Positions 20,226 to 28,484 of a DNA stretch of 64,000 bases are shown here, piece after piece; the stretch's first letter is position 1; the number at the start of each line of letters is the position of its first letter. Source of the DNA: Helicobacter sp. 11S03491-1. Lineage in GTDB: Bacteria; Campylobacterota; Campylobacteria; Campylobacterales; Helicobacteraceae. The notes beneath the pieces are model-generated. The model searched no databases and was not told the origin of the DNA. It saw nothing but the letters and a program-made list of their open reading frames with translations. The stretch lies in NCBI RefSeq assembly GCF_002272835.1, contig NZ_MLAO01000003.1, positions 124,001-188,000 of the forward strand, in the 5' to 3' direction. Position numbers and translations under genes: made by a program.

Positions 20226-21248
20226 ATGAATCTTTTATTTACAGGAGGGAGTGGGTATATTGGCTCACATACTGCCTTAGAATTTTTGCAAAATACCCCG
20301 TGCACTGTGAGCATTATTGATAATTTTAGCACAGGATTTATAGAAAATTTCAGGTATCTCCAAGAAAAATTTCATGAGAGAGTTCAATTGTTGGAATTAG
20401 ATTTATCAGATTTTAAAAATTTAGAAAATGTATTTGCCAATCACCATTTTGATTGCGTGTTGCATTTTAGCGCCTCTTTGATTGTGGGCGAATCTATCTT
20501 GAATCCGCTTTTGTATTACGCAAACAACACCCTAAATACCATCAATCTCATAAAACTATGTGTCCAATATAAGGTGAAAAATTTTATTTTTTCATCTACG
20601 GCAGCTGTTTATGGACAACCGGATATGAAATTTATCCCTGTAGATGAAAATGTCCCCTTAGATCCTATCAACCCTTATGGTGTTTCTAAAATGATGAGCG
20701 AAAAAATTTTAGCAGATACCAGTAGCGCTTATGACTTTAATTATATTGCTTTGAGATATTTTAACGTAGCAGGAGCGAACATGGAAAATTCATTTAGTCA
20801 TTCCGTATCCAGGCTTGGGCAAAGAAATAAAAATGCCACTCATCTTATTAAGGTTGCTTGTGAGTGCGCAGTAGGCAAAAGAGATAAAATTCATATCTTT
20901 GGTAATGATTACCCTACAAAAGATGGGACTTGTATTCGTGATTATATTCATGTGAACGATTTGGCAAACGCGCATTTAGAGGCTTATTTTTATTTATCAA
21001 AATTCCAAACTTCTGAGATCTTTAATGTGGGCTATCATCAAGGCTATAGCGTAAAAGAGGTAATTGAGACGGTTAAAAAAGTTTCTCAAACACACTTTGG
21101 CGTAGAAATAGCCCCTAGAAGAGCAGGAGATCCTATGGAGCTTGTTGCTAATAATCAAAAACTCCTTTCTTTGACAAACTGGAGACCCAAGTATAATAAT
21201 CTGGAAATGGTTATTAGAAGTTCTTATGAATGGGAAAAATATTTATAG
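20226..21248 (+). CDS. galE: UDP-glucose 4-epimerase
   Basis: NAD-dependent epimerase that interconverts UDP-glucose and UDP-galactose (or the N-acetyl forms) for lipopolysaccharide and glycan synthesis. It has 340 residues. The NAD-binding motif GGSGYIGSH is at residues 7-15, and the catalytic Tyr and Lys lie in [11 protein letters not shown] near residue 157, with Ser/Thr in FSSTAAVYG. The 3' end overlaps the convergent ruvC end by six bases. Confidence 0.96.
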   Translation: MNLLFTGGSGYIGSHTALEFLQNTPCTVSIIDNFSTGFIENFRYLQEKFHERVQLLELDLSDFKNLENVFANHHFDCVLHFSASLIVGESILNPLLYYANNTLNTINLIKLCVQYKVKNFIFSSTAAVYGQPDMKFIPVDENVPLDPINPYGVSKMMSEKILADTSSAYDFNYIALRYFNVAGANMENSFSHSVSRLGQRNKNATHLIKVACECAVGKRDKIHIFGNDYPTKDGTCIRDYIHVNDLANAHLEAYFYLSKFQTSEIFNVGYHQGYSVKEVIETVKKVSQTHFGVEIAPRRAGDPMELVANNQKLLSLTNWRPKYNNLEMVIRSSYEWEKYL

Positions 21249-21725
21249 ATTTTTTTTGATTTTTAAGCGTTGGGAATGGGTGATGGCAATAGCGATAGCA
21301 TCTGTAATATCAAGAGGTTTGATTTCCCCCTTAATCCCCAATATCCTTTTAACCATAAAAGCGACTTGATTTTTGCTTGCTTTGCCATTTCCTGTGAGCG
21401 CTTTTTTAACTTGTAGGGGGGTATATTCAGAAAAGTTTCCCAATTCTTGTAAAATTTTGAGACTAAGAGCGCCACGAAATTGTGCAAGTTTAATAACAGA
21501 TTTTGGATTGTAAGCATAAAACATATCTTCAATGGCGACTTCATTGATTTTGTGAGTTTTTAGCACTAAATCAATGCCTTCTGCAAATTCTAAGATTTGA
21601 TGTTGAAGAATGCGTTCTTTGATCTTGATAAAACCTGCTTCAAGTAGGGACATTTTATTATTCTCTAATCTTATGATGGCATAACCGCAATTTCTACTAC
21701 CCGGATCAATTCCTAAAATATTCAT
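21243..21725 (-). CDS. ruvC: Holliday junction resolvase RuvC
   Basis: Dimeric endonuclease that cuts Holliday junctions in recombination. It is about 160 residues from the ATG at 21725, a start chosen because [15 protein letters not shown] is the canonical RuvC N-terminus with the first catalytic Asp. The second acidic residue is in VAIEDMFY and the final pair in [13 protein letters not shown]. It lies divergently next to dnaA, so the two share the putative origin spacer. Confidence 0.96.
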   Translation of the reverse strand: MNILGIDPGSRNCGYAIIRLENNKMSLLEAGFIKIKERILQHQILEFAEGIDLVLKTHKINEVAIEDMFYAYNPKSVIKLAQFRGALSLKILQELGNFSEYTPLQVKKALTGNGKASKNQVAFMVKRILGIKGEIKPLDITDAIAIAITHSQRLKIKKNL

Positions 21726-21743
21726 TATCTCTACTTTCATTTT

Positions 21744-21840
21744 ATGTGTTTTACACATTGTTTTGACTATAATTTGATAAATCTTGGCAATTATTCACTA
21801 AACTTTTCACATTGTGAAAACTAGAACACATGGAGAAAAA
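21744..21840. promoter_or_regulatory. ruvC-dnaA intergenic region: candidate origin (oriC1) with DnaA boxes
   Basis: It contains the DnaA-box-like 9-mers TTATTCACT (21791-21799), TTTTCACAT (21804-21812) and, on the minus strand, TTTTCACAA (21812-21820). The last two form a 17-bp inverted repeat. A further ATGTG-N5-CACAT dyad lies at 21744-21758. The boxes lie just after the likely dnaA -10 (TATAAT, 21768-21773), so they should also let DnaA repress its own gene. Helicobacter origins are known to be bipartite around dnaA. Confidence 0.55.
21768..21773 (+). promoter_or_regulatory. -10 element for dnaA
   Basis: TATAAT lies about 67 bases before the chosen dnaA start codon, with the DnaA-box cluster between them. 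Confidence 0.5.
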
Positions 21841-23163
21841 ATGCTGGAAAATGATATATTAAATCAGCTTAAAGATGAAGTTACAGAATATGAATATAAA
21901 ACTTATATCTCAAAAATGAGATATGATGAGAATACCTCTAAATCGGACTTGGCAGTGTTTATTGTTCCTAATATTTATATTGCTAATTGGATAAAAACTA
22001 AATATAGTGAAAAGATTGCCCATCTTTTTGAGATTTATAAAAAAATTAAACCCGAAATCAACATTATTGCCGAATCACAAAAAAAAGATGTGAAAAGTTT
22101 AAAAGCTTCAGGATCGAAGATGCAAACTCGTGCAATCTTAAATCCTTCTTATACTTTTAACTCTTTTGTGGTTGGGGATTCAAATAAATTTTCTTATGAA
22201 ATAGCCAAACAAATATCTCAAAAACAAGCGGAGGTATATAACCCTGTGCTGATATATGGTGGGACAGGATTAGGTAAGACACATATTTTGAATGCTATAG
22301 GCAATAGTGTTTTAGAAAAAAACAAGGCAGTTATTTATGTAACTGCTGAGCAGTTTTTGAATGATTATATTACTCGACTTAGCAATCATACGATGGATAG
22401 ATTTCGTGATAAATACAGAAATTGCGATTATTTACTTATTGATGATGTTCAATTTTTTGGAGGGAAAGAGGGGGTACAACAAGAATTTTTTCATACTTTT
22501 AATGAATTGCATGATAAAAAAAAGCAAATTGTTATGACAAGCGATAAACCCCCTAAACAAATTCTGGGATTAGAAGAAAGATTAAAATCAAGATTTGAAT
22601 GGGGCATCATTGCTGATATTCAACCCCCCGGTCTTGAAACAAAAATTTCTATTATCATTCAAAAATGCCAACTCAATCAGATTGAGATTGATAGGGAGAT
22701 TATTAATTATCTTGCTTCAAATATCAATGACAATATCAGGCAAATTGAAGGGATCATTTTAAAACTTAATGCGCAAGCTTCTATTATAGGTCAAAATATT
22801 ACTTTGGCAATGGCAAAAAATGCCATTAAAGATACCCAAAAAGAAAATCTGGAAAATATTACCTTAGAAAATATTACAAAAATTGTTTCAAAAGAACTTA
22901 ATATTAAGCCTAGCGAAATCAAATCAAAATCCAGAAACAAAACAATTGCAAATGCCAGAAGAATTGTCATTTATCTTGCCAGGACGCTTACACCTAATTC
23001 TATGCCGGCGCTCGCTCAGTTTCTAAACATGAAAGATCATAGCTCAGTAAGCAAAGCAATGAAAATGATTACAACAGAAATTAATGAAAATATCAATATT
23101 AAAGCAATGATTGATGAGATGAAAAACAAAATACAAAGAGAACAGAATAATAAATTAATTTAA
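21841..23163 (+). CDS. dnaA: Chromosomal replication initiator DnaA
   Basis: AAA+ initiator that binds DnaA boxes and melts the origin; about 440 residues. I chose the ATG at 21841 because GGAG stands five bases before it; a GTG at 21814 is in frame but sits in the DnaA-box dyad. Domain I starts ENDILNQLKDEV. The ATPase has Walker A GGTGLGKTH near residue 139 and Walker B YLLIDDVQFF near 198. Domain IV ends with the box-recognition signature MKDHSSVSKAMK near residue 396. dnaN does not follow it here. Confidence 0.98.
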   Translation: MLENDILNQLKDEVTEYEYKTYISKMRYDENTSKSDLAVFIVPNIYIANWIKTKYSEKIAHLFEIYKKIKPEINIIAESQKKDVKSLKASGSKMQTRAILNPSYTFNSFVVGDSNKFSYEIAKQISQKQAEVYNPVLIYGGTGLGKTHILNAIGNSVLEKNKAVIYVTAEQFLNDYITRLSNHTMDRFRDKYRNCDYLLIDDVQFFGGKEGVQQEFFHTFNELHDKKKQIVMTSDKPPKQILGLEERLKSRFEWGIIADIQPPGLETKISIIIQKCQLNQIEIDREIINYLASNINDNIRQIEGIILKLNAQASIIGQNITLAMAKNAIKDTQKENLENITLENITKIVSKELNIKPSEIKSKSRNKTIANARRIVIYLARTLTPNSMPALAQFLNMKDHSSVSKAMKMITTEINENINIKAMIDEMKNKIQREQNNKLI

Positions 23164-23434
23164 AATAATATTTATTTAATATAAAAAATGAATGATAGTA
23201 GGATAAGTTTAAAGTATTTTATAATTTATATTAACTATTTTAGTAAAATTCTTTGTAGTTTTCATAGATATTATCTTTTATTTTGATCTTTATTTTTATT
23301 TAAGAATCTAAGATATATTTCACAGGTCTTTTTTTGATATTTTTGGTTTTATTCTTGTATATTTCTTAATGATTGCTCAAAAATCAAGACACTAAAAAAA
23401 TTTTACAATAAGTTTGCGTTATAATTTCTCAATA
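23164..23434. other. AT-rich region downstream of dnaA (possible oriC2)
   Basis: About 270 bases without a gene. The first 90 bases are almost pure A/T, the kind of sequence that melts in an origin. Only weak box-like sites are seen: TCATTCATT on the minus strand near the start, and TATTTCACA at 23316-23324. H. pylori has its unwinding region at this position downstream of dnaA, so an origin role is plausible. The tyrA -10, TATAAT, is at 23420-23425. Confidence 0.4.
23420..23425 (+). promoter_or_regulatory. -10 element for tyrA
   Basis: TATAAT ends only nine bases before the first ATG of the tandem repeat. Transcription would therefore begin close to that ATG, and nearly all of the mRNA leader would be the repeat itself. 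Confidence 0.5.
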
Positions 23435-23494
23435 ATGCAAGGAGGAATAATGCAAGGAGGAATAATGCAAGGAGGAATAATGCAAGCAGGAATT
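23435..23494 (+). repeat. 15-bp tandem repeat carrying start codon plus ribosome site
   Basis: Three exact units ATGCAAGGAGGAATA begin at 23435, 23450 and 23465, and a fourth, ATGCAAGCAGGAATT, begins at 23480. Each unit has an ATG and an AAGGAGG placed to serve the ATG of the next unit, four bases on. Because 15 is a multiple of three, all four starts are in the tyrA frame. The first ATG has no ribosome site. The array adds up to three copies of MQGGI to the protein. Confidence 0.9.
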
Positions 23495-24307
23495 ATTGGT
23501 CTGGGGTTAATTGGTGGTTCAATGGGGTTAGCCTTGCAAGAAACAAAAATGTTCAAAACTATTTTGGGTTATGATATTAATCCATTGCACATGCAACAAG
23601 CATTATCTTTGGGGCTAGTAGATGAGTGTGTGAGTCTTAATGAAATCCAAGAGTGCGATGTTATTTTTCTGGCAATCCCTCTGGATGGAGTGATACAAAC
23701 TCTTGAAAATTTTCATAATATCCCTTCCCATACGACTATTATTGATCTTGGGGGAGCAAAAGAAAAAATCGCACATGAAATTCCTTCCGGCATACGTAAG
23801 AATTTTATCGGCGCACATCCAATGAGTGGGACAGAGTTTTATGGACCTAAAGCAGCCTTAAAAGACTTGTTTAAAAATAGGATTATCATACTCACAGATT
23901 TGGAAAACAGCGGAGAATTCCAGGTTGCTTATGCAAAAGAAATTTTTGTCTCTATTGGTATGCGTATTATTAAAATGAATTCTAAAGAGCATGATCAACA
24001 TCTTGCCCTTATCAGCCATCTTCCTCATGTAATTAGCTATGCCCTTGCCAATACGGTGCTCTCTCGGGAAAATCCTCAGACCATCTTGGCACTTGTTGGC
24101 GGGGGGTTTAAAGATATGAGTAGAATTTCTAAAAGTTCTCCTATTATGTGGAAAGATGTGTTGAAACAAAATAAAGAAAACATCTTAAAGTCTATTGATT
24201 TGTTTAGAAAAGAAATGTTCTTAGCAGAAAAACTTATTCAAGAAGACAGATGGGAAGAGCTTAAGGAGTGGATGGCAAAAGCCAACACACTCCAAAATTT
24301 TATGTAA
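23480..24307 (+). CDS. tyrA: Prephenate dehydrogenase
   Basis: Oxidatively decarboxylates prephenate to 4-hydroxyphenylpyruvate in tyrosine synthesis, using NAD(P). From 23480 it has 275 residues and begins MQAGIIGLGLIGGSMG, the normal family start with the dinucleotide-binding loop. Catalytic His residues fall in IGAHPMSGTE near residue 112 and ISHLPHVISYALA. Upstream in-frame ATGs at 23435, 23450 and 23465 would add 15, 10 or 5 residues; all but the first have an ideal ribosome site. I take 23480 as the ancestral start. Confidence 0.93.
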   Translation: MQAGIIGLGLIGGSMGLALQETKMFKTILGYDINPLHMQQALSLGLVDECVSLNEIQECDVIFLAIPLDGVIQTLENFHNIPSHTTIIDLGGAKEKIAHEIPSGIRKNFIGAHPMSGTEFYGPKAALKDLFKNRIIILTDLENSGEFQVAYAKEIFVSIGMRIIKMNSKEHDQHLALISHLPHVISYALANTVLSRENPQTILALVGGGFKDMSRISKSSPIMWKDVLKQNKENILKSIDLFRKEMFLAEKLIQEDRWEELKEWMAKANTLQNFM

Positions 24308-24335
24308 GCATAAATAATTACTGCTTTGGGTTTGA

Positions 24336-24836
24336 TTAAGCAAAACTTGGTTTGATTTGAGCTACCCAAGCATCAATGCGATCCGGCGTGAGATCATCTT
24401 GATTATCTTCATCAATTGCTAACCCTACAAATTTATCTCCATCTACGGCTTTAGAATCATCAAAAGTATAGCCACTTGTAGATGTTTGACCAATCAACTT
24501 GCCACCTTTTGCTTTTTCATAGAGATGATAGAGCGCATCACAGAATGTATCGCTGTAAGTATCTTGATCTCCAAGCCCTACTAAAGCCACTGTTTTTCCG
24601 GAAAAATCGCTTTCTTCTAAAGAACCGATAAAATCTTCCCAATCTGTTTGAAGATCGCCACTTCCATAAGTAGAGCTTGCTAAAATTAAATTATCAAACC
24701 CCAAGAGTTGATCTTTTGAAGCTTTTGCCACATCAATAAGCTCTACATTCTCTTTTCCTAATTTATCAGCGATCTTTTCACAAATTGTTTGTGTATTGCC
24801 GCTATCGCTTCCATAAAAAATTCCTATTTTTTTCAT
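24336..24836 (-). CDS. fldA: Flavodoxin
   Basis: FMN-binding electron carrier of 166 residues. The phosphate loop [10 protein letters not shown] is at residues 9-18, and the two FMN-flanking loops are [13 protein letters not shown] near 53 and [12 protein letters not shown] near 88. In Helicobacter, FldA accepts electrons from pyruvate oxidoreductase and is essential in H. pylori. It stands alone between tyrA (convergent) and the DedA gene. Confidence 0.97.
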   Translation of the reverse strand: MKKIGIFYGSDSGNTQTICEKIADKLGKENVELIDVAKASKDQLLGFDNLILASSTYGSGDLQTDWEDFIGSLEESDFSGKTVALVGLGDQDTYSDTFCDALYHLYEKAKGGKLIGQTSTSGYTFDDSKAVDGDKFVGLAIDEDNQDDLTPDRIDAWVAQIKPSFA

Positions 24837-24873
24837 TGATTATCCTTTACAATAGATTTATTTGGATTCGCGT

Positions 24874-24879
24874 ATTATA
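24874..24879 (-). promoter_or_regulatory. -10 element for fldA
   Basis: TATAAT on the minus strand, about 37 bases before the fldA start codon. A TAAAGGAT ribosome site is in place before the ATG. Confidence 0.5.
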
Positions 24880-24919
24880 CATAAAAAAGCTTTTGCTTAA
24901 AAGGAAATAAAAAATAATT

Positions 24920-25489
24920 CTATTTTAAACTAAACCTTTTTAATAAAATCCACACAAAAAATACAATAACAATAAAAATTATGGGCATCAAATAAGGCAT
25001 ATGGTTGATGTGAGTGAAAATTTTTTTGATAAATTCGCTTGCAAAGAAGGACACCATTCCAATTAAAATAGCCCAAATAGCACAAGATATGGCATTTAGA
25101 ATTAAAAATTTTCTCATATTATATTTGCTTAGACCAATGGCAATAGGGATAATTGTCTTGACGCCATAAATATATTTATTGACAAATATAAGCCAAGTGC
25201 CATATTTTTTCAGCCATATGTGGGCAAGAGCCATTTTTCTCCTATGTTTTGAAAAATATTTTAGAATTTCACTCTTTTGATACCTCCCTAAAAAAACCAA
25301 AACACTACTCCCAAAAGTATTTCCCAAAAAAGCCACTACAATTGAAATGCCAATATCCATGCTTCCCAAAGAGCTGAGTATGCCTGCAATTACAATGCCC
25401 ACATACCCACTTCCCATACAATATAAAAATAAAATGAGGTATCCCCATGTTTGAAAAGAATCTTGAAATGATTGAATGGTTTGTTGCAT
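24920..25489 (-). CDS. DedA family membrane protein
   Basis: Inner membrane protein of 189 residues with four to five hydrophobic segments. The conserved DedA features are visible: a G-rich re-entrant segment (AFLGNTFGSSVLVFLGRYQ, near residue 55) and KYIYGVKTIIPIAIGLSKYNMRKF near residue 105, with the Arg/Gly pattern of the family. DedA members are proposed to act as undecaprenyl-phosphate or lipid flippases. The exact substrate is unknown here. Confidence 0.85.
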   Translation of the reverse strand: MQQTIQSFQDSFQTWGYLILFLYCMGSGYVGIVIAGILSSLGSMDIGISIVVAFLGNTFGSSVLVFLGRYQKSEILKYFSKHRRKMALAHIWLKKYGTWLIFVNKYIYGVKTIIPIAIGLSKYNMRKFLILNAISCAIWAILIGMVSFFASEFIKKIFTHINHMPYLMPIIFIVIVFFVWILLKRFSLK

Positions 25490-25565
25490 TTGTCCTCTTT
25501 GATTGAAACTATAGGAAAATGGGTTATTCTATCAAAAAATAATAACAAATATTAGAATGGGATTT

Positions 25566-25582
25566 GGGGAATAAAATTTGCT
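25566..25582 (+). promoter_or_regulatory. Candidate sigma-54 promoter before the flagellar rod gene
   Basis: GG and GC are separated by exactly ten bases (GGGGAATAAAATTTGCT), the -24/-12 spacing for RpoN. The -12 part, TTTGCT, is good; the -24 part lacks the usual TGGCAC. The site lies 35 bases before the start codon. RpoN controls mid-class flagellar genes in Helicobacter. Confidence 0.35.
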
Positions 25583-25616
25583 TTTATTTATTAAGTTAAA
25601 TTTTAAAAGGCTTTGT

Positions 25617-26450
25617 ATGCAAAGTGGTTATTATTCTGCGACAGGGGGCATGGTTACTCAATTCAATCGCTTGGATATTATTTCCAACAATCTTGCTAAT
25701 CTCAATACCAATTCATTTAAGCGTGATGATGTTGTTATAGGGGATTTTTTGCGGCTTTATCAAACACATCAAGAAACCTTACCAATCAAAAATCATACTC
25801 GAGATGCTGCTAAGTATATCAATAGAAATCTAGATAGAGTTCCTATTATTTCTGAAGAATATACCGATAAGACAATTGGCGCGATGAGTAGGACGGACAA
25901 CCCTTTGGATTTTGCCCTCAATAAAGAAAATGCTTATTTTGCCATTCAAACTCCGGCAGGTATCAGATATACTCGTGATGGAAGTTTTACAATCGGGACA
26001 GATGGCATGCTTAGCACTAAAGAAGGTTATCATGTCTTAAGTAGAGTTGGATTAGATAATGATGGAGGTATTATGCTTGCACAAGGAATGGAAGTAGAGG
26101 CAGATAAAAATGGAAATTTGTATTTTCGTGATACTTCCAATGAAGCCATTGGGGAGCCTTTGGCAGGGGGATCTATTGCTGTGGTGAGTTTCGCCAATCC
26201 CAAATACCTCAAAAAAGTAGGTCAAAATCTCTATGAATACCCCCAAGATAAAATGAGTGATAGAGAAAACCTGATGACATCTCATGCAATCATGCAATAT
26301 TTTGTCGAAAGAAGCAATGTAAATGCCGTTAATGAGATGACTCAGTTAATTGAGACTAATCGTTTGGTAGATATGTATTCAAAAGTGCTAAAGACTCATA
26401 TGGATGATCTCAATACTGAAGCGATTAGCAAGCTTGCTGTAAGAGCGTAG
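25617..26450 (+). CDS. flgG: Flagellar basal-body rod protein (FlgG/FlgF family)
   Basis: Axial flagellar protein of 277 residues, exported by the flagellar type III apparatus to form the rod. The N-terminal signature DIISNNLANLNTNSFKRDD near residues 21-39 and the C-terminal MTQLIETNRLVDMYSKVLKTHMD heptads are typical. I chose the ATG at 25617, which has AAAAGG before it, over the in-frame TTG at 25578. Helicobacter genomes hold two FlgG-like genes; this resembles the shorter one also called flgF, so the paralogue name is uncertain. Confidence 0.85.
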   Translation: MQSGYYSATGGMVTQFNRLDIISNNLANLNTNSFKRDDVVIGDFLRLYQTHQETLPIKNHTRDAAKYINRNLDRVPIISEEYTDKTIGAMSRTDNPLDFALNKENAYFAIQTPAGIRYTRDGSFTIGTDGMLSTKEGYHVLSRVGLDNDGGIMLAQGMEVEADKNGNLYFRDTSNEAIGEPLAGGSIAVVSFANPKYLKKVGQNLYEYPQDKMSDRENLMTSHAIMQYFVERSNVNAVNEMTQLIETNRLVDMYSKVLKTHMDDLNTEAISKLAVRA

Positions 26451-26473
26451 AGAGATATTGAGAGAAATAAAAT

Positions 26474-27247
26474 ATGATTAAAGGTAATTTTGAAAAAATA
26501 TTTTTAGATTTTGTTAAAACTTTGAAAATATATGTATCTGATAATTCTCATAATTGGTCGATAAAGGGATTTATAGATATACATAAAAATATTTTTACTA
26601 TTTCAAATGACACAAAAATTGTATCAAAAATTTTAGAGATTCACATTTTCCGGTAATTGCAAAATTTGCTTATGATAATGGCTTTGAGCTTATATTTCCG
26701 GATTGGCAAAATTACTATCCGGATATGTCATTTGTTTGGAAAAAAGATTCCGGTATAAATACGCAGCAGATATTAAAACGACCTATAGAAAAACAGCTGA
26801 GCTTTGCAATGGTTTTACATTGGGTTCGCACGGAGAATATTTTATTAATCGAGATTCTAAAAAAACATTCAATTTTGATACAAAGAATATTAAGGGACAT
26901 TTTTGCTTGGGTATTATTTATACCGGAAATCCTGTTAATGAACATGTTTTTTTGATATAAACAATTTGCATAACATAACATCTGTCATCAAAGACATTGA
27001 TTTTTTCTTTATAGAGAAATGGAAAGTTGCCAATGATACCAGTGGGAGTGGCAATACAGCAAATATTGGGAGTATGACGAGAATTGATGATATTGTTCAT
27101 GGCAGGGGTGTTTTTGCTAAATATGGCGAAGAAATTTTTGATGATTATTGGATAAATTATGGAAAAATCACTACTGTTGATAAAAATGGAAAAACCAAAA
27201 AAATTACAAAATTAAAAGAGTTTTTGGAATACAGAGGTGTTTATTGA
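26474..27247 (+). pseudogene. EcoRV-family restriction endonuclease, three frameshifts
   Basis: Read across three frames this matches R.EcoRV (recognises GATATC) along its length: GFIDIHKNIFTISNDTKIVSK, then HFPVIAKFAYDNGFELIF with NYYPDMSF (Asp equivalent to EcoRV D74), then AADIKTTYRK (D90 and K92 equivalents), then NDTSGSGNTANIGSM and DDYWINYGK. Frames change near 26630, near 26755 and in the T7 tract at 26947-26953. Adding one base to the A5, A6 and T7 runs would restore a single frame. It overlaps the methyltransferase start by 11 bases. As read it is broken; assembly error or phase variation must be excluded. Confidence 0.85.
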
Positions 27248-28073
27248 TGCCAATACTAATTCCCCTATAAAATGTCAAGGAATAAAAACAAAGCCGGTAG
27301 ATTGGATAAGATCCAAGACCCTTCAAATAAAAGGAGTTTGGCATGAGCCTTTTATGGGATCAGGGGTGGTTGGATTCAACATACAGCCTAAAAATGCAGT
27401 TTTTTGCGATACTAATCCTCATTTGATTCAATTCTATAAGGATATGAAATCTAAAATTATAGAACCTCAATCTATAAGAGAATATTTGGAAATTGAAAAT
27501 AAAAAACTTTTAACAAGAGCTGATGATTATTACAAAGAAGTGAGAGCGAGATTCAACCAAAATCCAAATTCTTTTGATTTTATTTTCCTAAACAGATGTT
27601 GTTTTAATGGGATGATGAGGTTTAATAGCAAAGGTAAGCTCAATGTTCCTTTTTGCAAAAAACCTCAAAGATTTACGAAATCTTATATCACAAAAATATC
27701 CAATCAAATCAAAAATATATCCGGCCTGATAGATTCAAATAATTATTCGTTTTTTTGTAATTCGTTTGAAAAAACTATTTCTCAGGCAACTCAAGATGAT
27801 TTTATTTACTGCGATCCTCCATATATTGATAGATATTCTGATTATTTTAATTCATGGAAGGAAGAAAGTGAATTAAAATTATTTGATCTATTAAAAAATA
27901 CTCAAGCAAAGTTCATTCTTTCAACTTGGCATCATAATCAATACAGGGATAATATTTATATTCAAAATTATTGGAAAATATTTAATATGCTTACAAAAGA
28001 TCATTTTTATCATCTCGGAGCAAAACAAAACAATAGAAACACAATCACAGAGGCGCTGATTTTTAATTTTTAA
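27237..28073 (+). CDS. EcoRV-type N6-adenine DNA methyltransferase
   Basis: Predicted to methylate adenine in GATATC. The 278 residues closely follow M.EcoRV: PIKCQGIKTK at the start, motif I HEPFMGSGVVGFN at residues 36-48, CDTNPHLIQFY, then FLNRCCFNGMMRFNSKG near residue 120, and motif IV CDPPYIDR near 191 (alpha class, Dam-like order). A GTG start inside the 3' end of the endonuclease gene is the only suitable one in frame; GAGG precedes it. The gene is intact although the endonuclease is not, so the chromosome may stay methylated without restriction. Confidence 0.9.
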   Translation: MFIDANTNSPIKCQGIKTKPVDWIRSKTLQIKGVWHEPFMGSGVVGFNIQPKNAVFCDTNPHLIQFYKDMKSKIIEPQSIREYLEIENKKLLTRADDYYKEVRARFNQNPNSFDFIFLNRCCFNGMMRFNSKGKLNVPFCKKPQRFTKSYITKISNQIKNISGLIDSNNYSFFCNSFEKTISQATQDDFIYCDPPYIDRYSDYFNSWKEESELKLFDLLKNTQAKFILSTWHHNQYRDNIYIQNYWKIFNMLTKDHFYHLGAKQNNRNTITEALIFNF

Positions 28074-28088
28074 TATAAGTCAAAATGT

Positions 28089-28484
28089 TTATGGGTTTGA
28101 CTTTAAATATCTCTCTAGAATTTTACATGCTGCCAAAGAGTCTAGTCTGCCATCTTTTTGAGCTTGTTTTCGTGCATTTTTTTTCATATAGAGCATATTT
28201 TCAAATGCCTCAATACTGGAATAATCTTCATTGACATAGATGATTGTGCCTTCAAACTTTATTAATCCAATGAAATGTTCAATACGTTTGCAAGTATCTT
28301 TGTTGTTATCACCGGGTAAGCCAACGACTAAAATATGGCTATTTTTGAGTTTCAAAAAATCTGAAAGATCAGCGCTTGCTTGTTGGCGATTTTTGCGAAT
28401 GATGGGTTCTAGAGGTAAAATAATATTATGAATGTATCCTGCCAGACCGATTCTTTTGAGACCTACATCACAAGCAATGATCAT
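28089..28484 (-). CDS. ruvX: RuvX/YqgF family nuclease
   Basis: RNase H-fold protein of 131 residues, related to Holliday junction resolvases and needed for 16S rRNA processing in E. coli. The first acidic residue is in IIACDVGLKRIGLA at the N-terminus, the next motif is LVVGLPGDNN near 53, and the last acidic residue is in DGRLDSLAACKIL. Its start overlaps the dprA stop by four bases. The pairing with dprA is the same as in H. pylori. Confidence 0.9.
   Translation of the reverse strand: MIIACDVGLKRIGLAGYIHNIILPLEPIIRKNRQQASADLSDFLKLKNSHILVVGLPGDNNKDTCKRIEHFIGLIKFEGTIIYVNEDYSSIEAFENMLYMKKNARKQAQKDGRLDSLAACKILERYLKSNP

Noticed and set aside
23435-23494. CRISPR-like or microsatellite reading of the tyrA repeat
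   Set aside because: The units are directly abutting, 15 bp, without spacers, and lie in a coding start; no cas genes are present.
26715-26981. Minus-strand open frame across the EcoRV-like gene
   Set aside because: The plus strand matches R.EcoRV across three frames, so the minus-strand frame is chance.
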